From Chloroflexi bacterium TSY (GTDB lineage Bacteria; Chloroflexota; Anaerolineae; Caldilineales; Caldilineaceae), in assembly GCA_019217005.1 (NCBI GenBank), contig JAHBNG010000173.1:1-25138 (forward strand): DNA of 25,138 nt, read 5' to 3'. Shown one piece after another: positions 1-7,429 of the stretch; position 1 is the stretch's first letter, and the number at the start of each line of letters is the position of its first letter. A program made the translations under genes and the position numbers. Below the pieces are notes generated by a model. That model saw only the letters and a program-made list of their open reading frames with translations. It had not been told where the DNA came from and searched no databases.

Positions 1-48
1 GAGCTAGTTTAACACCTTCTCGCGTATATTTTATTTTTTGGATTGGCC
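1..48 (-). mobile_element. End of an ISAzo13-like IS, second copy, cut by window edge
   Basis: These 48 bases are the exact reverse complement of 6138-6185, the transposase-proximal end of the ISAzo13-like element at 6138-7429. They include the GGCCAATCC terminal bases and the CGCGTATA block. The rest of this copy, with its transposase reading leftwards, must lie outside the window. The flanking base run on the right begins TTA. Because an IS copy sits at the edge, the window border may coincide with an assembly break at a repeat, but this cannot be told from the sequence. Confidence 0.85.
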
Positions 49-185
49 TTAGTGATGGTCCGAGACGGATGGGGAAGCTTGATCTAGCCTTGATAGGGAC
101 ATTGTCGTTGAAAGATGGAGACACGTCAAACTCGGCTTGGATCATGCTCGAGGGTGTAGGGAAGATCTCCCTTGACGCCTTTTAG
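49..185 (+). other. Possible 3' fragment of a gene truncated by the IS; leader of the aminotransferase
   Basis: One frame stays open from the IS junction to a TAG at 183-185. It reads as a plausible protein tail (RRMGKLDLALIGTLSLKDGD..., ending GKISLDAF) of about 45 residues. I do not recognise it. It may be the C-terminal remnant of a gene whose front was removed with the IS on the left. The next gene starts 39 bases later behind a good ribosome binding site (GGAGG at 214-218). The piece is short, so the open frame could be chance. Confidence 0.3.
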
Positions 186-508
186 TACACCAAACATGAA
201 ATTTGCCTGATCAGGAGGCTTACTATGAAGTTTGATATGGATCGCTCTTTATTTGAAGACAATGCCCATAGTCCATCCTTCCTACGTTTAAAGGAAAGCC
301 CGGGACAGCGCGGCCATGAACTTAGAGATTACTGTATTCCTGCCAATCCATACTTTCCAACGCCGCAAATGTTTAGGGCATATCAAGAACAGTTTGAGGA
401 GTATCTGAAATATTATCCTGAACAGAATCAAAATCTGACTCGTGTAGTGGCAGAAATATTCGACTTAGTACTTGTAAAAAATAAGTTTGCGAACTATTTG
501 ACATAAAG

Positions 509-1721
509 TTAAAGTTGAGGGAATAAAGTATAGTTCCATTTAGGGAATCGTTTGTGCCGGCGTAAAGAAAGTTGAGCCATCTGTTCATCAGAGACCTGAA
601 TGCCTGTATGGTATGTATTCAAATCGAGGTGAGCCTCACAGAAAAACCCAGTGGTTGAAGTGGTATTGCGAATGAAATTGAGCATCGTGTCATAATCAAC
701 AAGAGGTTCACCAGCCCAATTGGCACTAATCCGGCTAAACATAGGACGTTCAATAGGGTTCCATTTAGAAGCACCGGATGAAAAGTGTGTGACGGTTATG
801 ATGAGTCCAAATTCGTTAGCAAACTGTTGAAGAGAGAGCTTCCAAAGTCGCTGTCGCCATCCATTAGGGTTGCCAGAATCTGCTTCAATGAGTAGATTGC
901 GGTGCGTAGCATAGACAGTTGAGCGAACAGAAAGCCACCAAGTCCGGATGGCCGCAACAGCAAACTCACCTGTATTGCCAGAGGTGCCGATAGAGACAAA
1001 TCCACAGTTGCGGCGGATATCGTAGATGCCATATGGAATGGCTTTCCCTAGGGCAAGGCTTGGGAAGTCATAAATATTGACATCGAGTGGCTGTTGTCGC
1101 CAAGCCTGACCATTATTCTTGAAGTTTCCAATTTTCTCTGATTTTTTGGCGTCAACGCTGATCACAGGCCATTCTCGCAACAGATAGGCTTTGCGCCAAC
1201 GGATAATGTATCTGAATTGTTGGTCACGGTTAGGATTCTGCTTGCCGCTCAGACGTTTTCTGTTGACTTTCTGCGAGTACCCATCTTCTTGAAGCAGGCG
1301 GCTAATCGTTGGCGGGCTAAGCTCTATTCCATTTGAGCCCAACGCTTCCTTGAGTTTTCGCAAGGATTTATGGGTCCATTTCAGGTTGGACATCGGATCG
1401 CCCGCTGTCTCATCCTCCATAATTTCTTTTAGAACTGATTGCAGCCTGGGTTCTTTTTTTCAACAGAATGGCGACCACCGCCTTTCGCTCGGACTCGTCC
1501 ATCGTCTTCTTTTTCGTTTTCAAGCTCATTTTGACCTCGAGCAATTGTTGCTCGATGCCTCCATATCCGTACTGCTTCGCTAGCAGACCAACAAATTGAC
1601 GTCTTTGTTTTTCATTTAATGTTCTCATGAGTTGGTTAATCATTCTGTGCTCTTGAGATATTTGACTGGCTTCTTCCGCTTGGCAGTGCGTGCATTCGCA
1701 TTGATATGGCATCTTGCTCAT
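509..1721 (-). pseudogene. ISAzo13-family DDE transposase, frame-disrupted
   Basis: This encodes the DDE transposase of the surrounding IS. The N-terminal part starts at 1721 (MSKMPYQCECTHC...). The catalytic part ends at 509 and contains family blocks: DPMSNLKWTHKSLRKL, NPNRDQQFRYI, the first Asp in PVISVDAKKSEKIGNFKN, the second in IEADSGNPNGWRQRLWK, and Glu in SKWNPIER. Two frame changes separate these. Near 1560 about ten residues expected between YGYGG and RATIARGQNEL are missing, with a shift. At 1453-1459 a second shift lies on an A-AAA-AAG heptamer, joining RVRAKGGGRHSVEKK to LQSVLKEIMEDETAGD. The second could be programmed. The first looks like a disabling deletion, so the copy is probably inactive. 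Confidence 0.8.
1453..1459 (-). other. Possible -1 frameshift site (A-AAA-AAG) in the transposase
   Basis: Read on the minus strand, the frame carrying RVRAKGGGRHSVEKK meets A AAA AAG in the correct X-XXY-YYZ phase. A -1 slip enters the frame of the catalytic domain. The zero frame ends seven codons later. The -1 frame has a stop just upstream, so it can only be entered here. This is the heptamer used by dnaX and many IS elements. A simple one-base indel in the A7 run would look the same. Confidence 0.45.
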
Positions 1722-3495
1722 GGTTCACCATCCTTTTCTTGTGATGACTCACCATTATATCCGGATGGCGCTTATTTTTCACCCTATTCAATCATTTTTA
1801 TGTTCATCAGATCGCGAAGTTATTTTTTTACAAATACTTAGATCCAGATACGGTCATATTGGCAAATGGATCAACCGAGCTGATCACGTGGATTGATAGA
1901 CTTTTTATTCAAGAGAACCTTTTGACCCCAATTCCCACTTTTCGCCGCTGGACCGACCAAGCGCGGGAAAGTGGCAAGGAAATCTTCCACTTTCAAAGAC
2001 AGCCAGAGGAGAATTTCAACATTGATGTCAACCAACTCATCGAGCGTGTACACGCGGTCGGCGCACGGATGCTGGTTCTGTGTAATCCCAACAATCCGAC
2101 AGGCGCGCTCATGCCCAAAGACGATGTAGTCCGGCTTATGGATGAACTAGTCGATTTAGATCTCATCGTGATTGATGAGTCCTTTCTAGATTTTGCCTAT
2201 GAATATGAAATTCCAACGGTTTCACAAGAGGCCGCTTTGAGAAAAAATGTTATTGTTCTAAAGAGCCTGGGAAAAAACTTTGGGCTGCATGGCGTCAGGC
2301 TTGGTTATGCGGTTACCAATCCCGAAATGACTGCCCAATTGCAGCAGGCGCTGCCGCAGTCGATATTGATGAGAACGGCGTTTCTATCGAGACCTCACGA
2401 GGTCGAATCCAAGCACAATATTTGGTGGATGGGACAGGACACAACTCGGTGCTGGCGAGGAAGTATGATTTGCGCGACCCATCTCCCCAAATGAAGACGG
2501 ATAGTCGGGTATTCTTCAACCACATGGTTGGTGTCAAGCTCATGGATGAACTTTGTGACCGTGAAGCACACGGCTTGTTCAGCCCGCTTTCACAAGACAC
2601 ATTGCACCACCTCTTCGAGGATGGCTGGTTCTGGATCATTCCTTTTAACAATCACGTCGGGGCGACAAATCCTTTGTGTAGTGTCGGGCTTTGCCTGGAC
2701 CGACGGGTTTCTCCCGAGGGCGACAGCACGCCTGAAGAAGAATTCTGGAGTTTTGTGCATCGTTTCCCGACTGTTGCCAAGCAACTTGAGTCGGCCCAGC
2801 CGGTTCGCAACTGGGTCAGCACAGGTCGCGTCCAGTATCGTTCAAAACGCGCGGTGGGCGATCGCTTCTGTTTACTGCCCCATTCTGTCGGATTTGTCGA
2901 GCCCTTCTTTTCTGGCGGCCTGACAATCGCCTTTGATACGATCAATCTACTGGCTGCTCGCCTGCTTGATGCCCTCAAAGAAGGCGACTTCTCCTCAACG
3001 CGCTTTGCGGCCTATCAAGCACTAATCGAAAACGATCACATTTTCTATGACAGGCTCGTATATTGCTCATATATTGCATTTTCCAACTTTGAACTGTGGA
3101 ACGCTTGGCATCGAATCTGGGTGATTGGTCAAATTTTAACAGCCTTCGGTCGGCTGAAGATAATCTTGAACTATGTCGAGAAGGGGACCGCTCAATCCTT
3201 GATGCCATCGAGAGACCGCCATATAATGGAACACTAGGCACTGGGTATGATGATTACCTCACGCTATTCAATGCTGCGGCTGCTGAAGTCGAGGCTGTTC
3301 GGAGCAGGGCCATCCGCCAAGCGAAGCCGCGGGGCGCATCATGATGCTGTATCAAGACGTAGACTTCGTCCCTCCACGGCTCAAAATTGACGATCCTGCG
3401 GTTTGCTGTGCTTTTTCGCCGACACCGGACGCGCTCATGAATTACATCATGTGGGGTCAGACCCAAGCGCCCGAGCGCATTCGCGAGTATTACTA

Positions 3496-4453
3496 ACCCA
3501 AGTTGCCACCTTAAAATAGTGCGTATAGTAAGCGAATCAAGACTGGAAAAGCCAGCTGAAACTAGAAGCGAGGCAAAAGAGAACAACCTTAAGCTCGAAA
3601 CTGGGAGTCGAGGTGGCATGAATGGACTTAGGCAAAAGGCGTTCAATCATGCTGCCAGCCGTCTCGACAGACTGACGGTAAACGGACTGAAGATACTGCA
3701 TCCAAGGTGGAAGAGGACGAGTTGAATTCTTCTTGCGAATGGGACGCAGTTGAATGTGACAGTCGTCAAGAAGGTCTTCAATCAGGTAGTAGTTGTAGGC
3801 TTTATCGCCAACGACGAGAGAGCCTTCAGGTAAGTCGAAATCAAAGAGTTCCAGGCCAGAGGTATCGCTAAAGGCCCCACAGGTTAAGAAGAATTCAACC
3901 GGTTGCCCTTCCTTGGTCACCATCATGTGAATGCTGAGACCATAGAAGTAGCGTTTCTTACTGGCTTTGTAGCCGCGGTACTCTTCGCTCTGATAGAGTT
4001 TGCAGCGAGAGATGCGGATATTGTCGCAGGCGGCAATCGGATAAGTATCAATCAGATAGACATCTTCTTCAGTCTCAGCCTTCCAAAGTTCGGCTAAGAC
4101 ATTGAAGACAGTCAGAAAGTGGTGCTGCACTCGATGCAAGCGACGACTAAATCGGCTTTTGCCCACCATCCCTGGGATGTAGCCTTGTTCTTTGAGCATC
4201 TCTCTTGCCAATGTGTAGTTCCCTCCAAAATAGAGGGCTGCGACGATGCCGATTGTCATGATTTCTGCATCGCTCACTTGGCATTGCCGATTTTCACTGT
4301 GATTCATGGCTGCCAACGTATCCACACATAAGCAATAGACGATTATGATTTCCCTATCCATGAGTTTTCCTTTTTTGGGTATCGCTTCTCTTTCTCTTCT
4401 CACCATACCCTTTTCTCATGGATCTGCAAATTTATCAAGCTAGCAACTTGGGT
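3496..4453 (-). mobile_element. IS982-family insertion sequence (958 bp)
   Basis: The inverted ends are ACCCAAGTTGCCA on the left and, reversed, ACCCAAGTTGCTA on the right (12 of 13 match). A direct repeat TACTA flanks the element at 3491-3495 and 4454-4458. Excision with one TACTA gives an uninterrupted halogenase C-terminal frame. The transposase is intact, so this is the most recently active-looking element in the window. Confidence 0.9.
3537..4361 (-). CDS. IS982 family transposase
   Basis: An intact transposase of 274 aa. The ATG at 4361 is preferred over the upstream in-frame 4406 because AAGGAAAA lies just ahead of it and because the family begins MDREIIIVYC-like. The DDE residues sit in LIDTYPIAACDNIRI (Asp), VVGDKAYNYY (Asp) and VETAGSMIERLLPK (Glu). 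The protein ends inside the element, about 40 bases from the left inverted repeat. It would catalyse cut-and-paste movement of IS982-type elements. No frameshift or stop interrupts it, unlike the other transposases in this window. Confidence 0.9.
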   Translation of the reverse strand: MDREIIIVYCLCVDTLAAMNHSENRQCQVSDAEIMTIGIVAALYFGGNYTLAREMLKEQGYIPGMVGKSRFSRRLHRVQHHFLTVFNVLAELWKAETEEDVYLIDTYPIAACDNIRISRCKLYQSEEYRGYKASKKRYFYGLSIHMMVTKEGQPVEFFLTCGAFSDTSGLELFDFDLPEGSLVVGDKAYNYYLIEDLLDDCHIQLRPIRKKNSTRPLPPWMQYLQSVYRQSVETAGSMIERLLPKSIHATSTPSFELKVVLFCLASSFSWLFQS

Positions 4454-4571
4454 TACTATGACTTCAAGCTGAGTACGTTCTTCGATGTATACCAACAGAC
4501 GCTTATTGCTGATCTCAACAAGAACCACGAGGACTCTGTGAGGACAGCACGGAATTATTTCCAGCCGTGGA

Positions 4572-5246
4572 ATGATGATTGGAAAGAACTATCGATATGT
4601 TGAACATACCACGCCAACGCATCAGGATTTTGTCCATTTCCAAGGTAGCTTTGCCAACTTAACCTGTTGGGCACCGGTTGGCGATTGTCCGCTCGAACTG
4701 GGTGGCCTGGCCGTCATCCCCGGTTCGCACAAAGTCAATCGCGTGCTTGAGCATCATTTTTCGTTAGGCGCGGGTAGTCTGGTGGTCAACCCAGAGGAAT
4801 ATAAAGCCGAGATCAACCCGGTTTGGCATAGCACCAATTATGAGATCGGCGATACCTTAATCTTCCCCGCCCTAACCATCCATCAAGCCTTGCCCAATTA
4901 CACAGCGGACAAGCTTCGGCTTTCGCTTGATAATCGCTATATGGCTATTGGGGATACGGTCGCCGAACATATGCTAGAGCCACACGGCCCCAGTCAATTA
5001 CACTGGGAGGAAGTCTATCGTGATTGGACTGCTGATGAGCTAAAATATTATTGGCAGCGGTATGACAACCCCATGGTTCCACGGGATATGCGTTTTTCCG
5101 ATAAGGGCTTCGCCGAGGCCCTTGACCTGGCTCGAACGGGGAATGAGCAGGCCCTATTTCGCTTGCGCCGAACGGTTAAAAACGATCCCGATTCGCAATA
5201 TGGACAGGCCGCTCAGGGCGTATTGGCAGAAATCGATGCTTCCTAG
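4572..5246 (+). pseudogene. Phytanoyl-CoA dioxygenase (PhyH) family protein, N-terminus missing
   Basis: This is the C-terminal two-thirds of an Fe(II)/2-oxoglutarate oxygenase of the PhyH family. The iron-binding HxD is in TPTHQDFVHFQGSF (His codon at 4620). It is followed by GDCPLELGGLAVIPGSHK, a family hallmark. The distal His and the 2-oxoglutarate-binding Arg are likely in LTIHQALPNYTADKLRLSLDNRY. Family members are usually about 250-300 aa with roughly 80-100 residues before HxD. Here only about 16 remain, and the sequence upstream belongs to the halogenase in another frame, so the 5' part was deleted. The ATG at 4572 is formally open but lacks a convincing ribosome binding site. It was likely a hydroxylase in the same lost pathway as the aminotransferase and halogenase. 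Confidence 0.7.
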
Positions 5247-5327
5247 ACACGTGAAGTAAATTTAGAGATGGCAATTGCTAATCTCCAATTGCGTACGTTA
5301 CGAATATAATAAGAAGCGAAATAATAG

Positions 5328-5372
5328 GTGAATTGTGAATGAACGGCAATTGCGGCTTCATTCACAATTCAC
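5328..5372. terminator. Perfect 16-bp hairpin between convergent genes (heptamer-word type)
   Basis: The arms GTGAATTGTGAATGAA and TTCATTCACAATTCAC are perfectly complementary around a 13-base loop that itself contains CAATTG. The left arm is a twice-iterated 7-bp word (GTGAATT). It lies between the convergent ends of the dioxygenase remnant and regulator 1, so a bidirectional terminator is plausible. There is no long U-tract. Confidence 0.7.
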
Positions 5373-6137
5373 AATTTCGTAGAACTTCTATCCTGACAGT
5401 TCTACTGATAATGCCTTGGCCTCTATTAAATCCAGCGTATCAAATCCTTCAGTGAACCAATCGTAGATACCTGCCAACATCTGCTGACTTTCTCCGCCCC
5501 GACCCTGCTGCTGCAACAATCGGCTCAAACTCACTGTCGCCCGCAGTTCCCACGACTTCGCGGCTTGCCTGCGGGCGACTTCAATCGCCTCGCGGAAACA
5601 TGCTTCAACTTCGTCATCAGCCGCGCCTTGTTTTAACAACAATTCGCCCTTTAGCCGATGTAGCTCCGCTTCGTAGTAACGCTCCCCCGTTTTTTCGACG
5701 ATAGCTAATGCCTCCGCCAATGCTTCTAACCCTTCTTCTGTTTGCGCCACGGCTCCATATACTTCGGCTAGGAGGGCGAGAAAGTATGGTCGAAACGCTT
5801 GTGCGTCCATAGATTGGTAGGTATCCAGACCTTGATGCATCTGGGATATCGCTTCTTCTGGGGTACGCTGTGCTGCACCAGGCCCTTCGGCCAGCTTAGG
5901 ATTGGCTTCAAACCGTTGTGTACCCCAGACCCAATTCTGTAGCATGTTCCCCCATACCAAGGTCAATCGCATCCCGCTTTCTTGGCTGAGCGTCACGGCT
6001 GCCTCGGCTCGCGCGAGAACCGCACTCCGCTTACCTAGGCAGTGACAAAGCGTTGCGTTAAAATGTTTTGTAAAAGTCTGAACAAAGGGTGTATTTATCT
6101 CGTCGGCTAGGGTTAGGGCTTCACGACCTCTCTGTTG

Positions 6138-7429
6138 GGCCAATCCAAAAAATAAAATATACGCGAGAAGGTGTTAAACTAGCTCTCCAAAAGGAGCAAA
6201 AATGACAATCTCGCCAGAAATGGTTGAAGTCTTGAAAGAGACGAAGGCCATGTTAAGTGGATACGAAAGAAGGCACTTCATGGCCCAAACGGTCAAAACG
6301 ATATGCGAAGGGAGTCCGACGAAAGCAGAACGAGAGTTGGGCTGGAATCGGGCGACGATAGCCAAAGCCCTGGAAGAACTAGAAGGCGGCTTCTGTTATG
6401 TCGACCAAAGCCACCGACGTGGTCGCAAAAGCCGAAGACCATATCCCCACTTTACTGGCCGATATGGTTGAAATCGCCGATCAATTCAGCCAGACCGATC
6501 CCACCTTTCGACCCCAATTGTACACTCGACTAACCGCCGCCGAAATGCGTACCCAGCTCATCGAGCAGAAAGGATACACAGATGAGGAATTGCCTGGCGA
6601 AGAGGCCATCCGCTTGAAGCTCAATGAGTTAGGCTATGGCTCAAACCGGGTCAAAAAAAGTCAACCAGTGAAAAAGATCCCAGAGACCGATGCGATCTTT
6701 GATAGAATTCATCAGATCAATCAAGAAGCGGATGCAGACGAGACGGTTCTGCGCCTCTTGGGATGCCAAAGCGACGATTTTACTTGACCGTTTCTCGAGA
6801 GAAGGGATAAGTCGAGTGGTTGTCAAAGCGCTCGATCATGACTTTCAAGATAAGAAGACCGAGAAAGTCACTCCTTTTGGCATTTACCTCCCTTCAACCA
6901 AGGAACTCTTTCTTTACTTGACTCAGTCGAAAGTGACGAGTGACTGTATTGTCGACTGCCTGATTGATTTTGGGAAAGCGTACGTGAACACTTTCCTCAC
7001 GTCAAGACCCTCGTGATCAATCAGGACAATGGTCCCGAAAATCATACCCGTCGGACTCAGTTTATGTATCGTCTCACTCAGTTTGTTGAGCACTATCGTC
7101 TCTCTATTCAGCTCGCCTGCTACCCTCCTTATCACAGTAAATACAACCCCATCGAACGGGTTTGGGGCCATCTTGAAAACACTGGAACGGTTCTCTTCTC
7201 GATTCTCTTGAGACCGTTCTCAATTTTGCCCGTTCTTTTCGCTTTAACCAACTACAACCCTTCGTTCACCTGAATTCCACTCTTTATGAGACCGGCGTCA
7301 AACTCACTCAGAAAGAGATGGACCGTTTGGAACAACGCTTCCAACGTTTACCTGGTTTAGAAAAATGGTTTGTCCTTATTCCCCCTCTCCATTCTCTCGT
7401 TCGCGTATAATTATTTTTTTGGTTTAGCC
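6138..7429 (+). mobile_element. ISAzo13-like insertion sequence (1292 bp) inside regulator 1
   Basis: The ends are GGCCAATCCAAAAAATAAAA on the left and, reversed, GGCTAAACCAAAAAAATAAT on the right, both followed by TATACGCGA. The flanks TTG at 6135-6137 and 7430-7432 form a 3-bp direct repeat. Excision with one TTG restores the regulator frame. A second copy of its left end, inverted and identical over 48 bases, sits at 1-48. Confidence 0.85.
6202..7410 (+). pseudogene. ISAzo13-like DDE transposase with at least four frameshifts
   Basis: The ATG at 6202 follows AAAAGGAGC. The pieces read in order: MTISPEMVEVLKETKAML with GYERRHFMAQTV and ELGWNRATIAKALEEL; then (shift near 6430) HIPTLLADMVEIADQF with EEAIRLKLNELGYGSNRV; then (shift near 6765) SWDAKATILLDRFSREG; then (shift near 6985) TLVINQDNGPENHTRRTQF with CYPPYHSKYNPIERVWGHLE; then (shift near 7180) WNGSLLDSLETVLNF to a TAA at 7410. 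The catalytic residues appear as Asp in SWDAKA, Asp in INQDNGP and Glu in NPIERVW. This matches the transposases often annotated as ISAzo13-family or Rhodopirellula-type DDE. The copy is dead unless complemented. Confidence 0.75.

Larger units (their letters stand above)
469..1836 (-). mobile_element. ISAzo13-family insertion sequence (1368 bp) inside the aminotransferase
   Basis: The element is bounded by inverted ends: TACTTGTAAAAAATAAG on the left and, reversed, TATTTGTAAAAAAATAAC on the right, each followed by a TTYGCGA block. It is flanked by a direct repeat CTTAG at 464-468 and 1837-1841 (ACTTAG if the preceding A is counted). Removing the element with one CTTAG restores the aminotransferase frame exactly. 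The ends share the A-tract plus CGCGA layout with the other ISAzo13-like element at 6138-7429. Confidence 0.85.
225..2358 (+). pseudogene. PLP-dependent class I/II aminotransferase, split by an IS and 3'-truncated
   Basis: The start ATG at 225 has GGAGG six bases upstream. The N-terminal part (225-468, with YFPTPQMF and EYLKYYPEQNQNLTR) resumes after the IS at 1842. Joining 468 to 1842 gives a continuous frame reading EIFDLDPDTVILANGSTEL. The second part holds family hallmarks: ANGSTELI near the phosphate-binding loop, NPNNPTG, the cofactor-binding aspartate in VIDESFLDF, and the Schiff-base lysine in SLGKNFGLHGVRLGY. The fold is that of HisC/CobD-like aminotransferases, which transfer an amino group between an amino acid and a keto acid through PLP. 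Similarity stops after NPEMTAQLQQALP near 2350, where the frame runs into halogenase sequence. The C-terminal small domain is therefore deleted. The substrate is unknown; the neighbours suggest secondary metabolism. Confidence 0.8.
2359..4571 (+). pseudogene. Flavin-dependent halogenase-like protein, 5'-deleted, frameshifted and IS-interrupted
   Basis: From about 2359 the frame reads VDIDENGVSIETSRG then YLVDGTGHNSVLARKYDLRD, the middle of an FAD-dependent halogenase/monooxygenase. The halogenase signature WxWxIP is present as WFWIIP at 2626-2643. A second flavin motif follows (GDRFCLLPHSVGFVEPFFSGG). The N-terminal GxGxxG nucleotide-binding region is absent because the gene is fused to the aminotransferase remnant. 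The frame shifts near 3180 (to DRSILDAIERPPYNG...) and again near 3340 (to LYQDVDFVPPRLKIDD). An IS982 element interrupts the C-terminus at 3496. Joining 3495 to 4459 restores REYYYDFKLSTFFDVY. The family adds Cl or Br to aromatic or other substrates using FADH2 and O2. The substrate is unknown and the gene is certainly non-functional. Confidence 0.7.

Noticed and set aside
4418..4603. Small independent gene after the IS982 element
   Set aside because: Its first codons are the IS end. From YYDFKLSTFFDVY on it is the C-terminus of the halogenase, as shown by frame restoration after excision.
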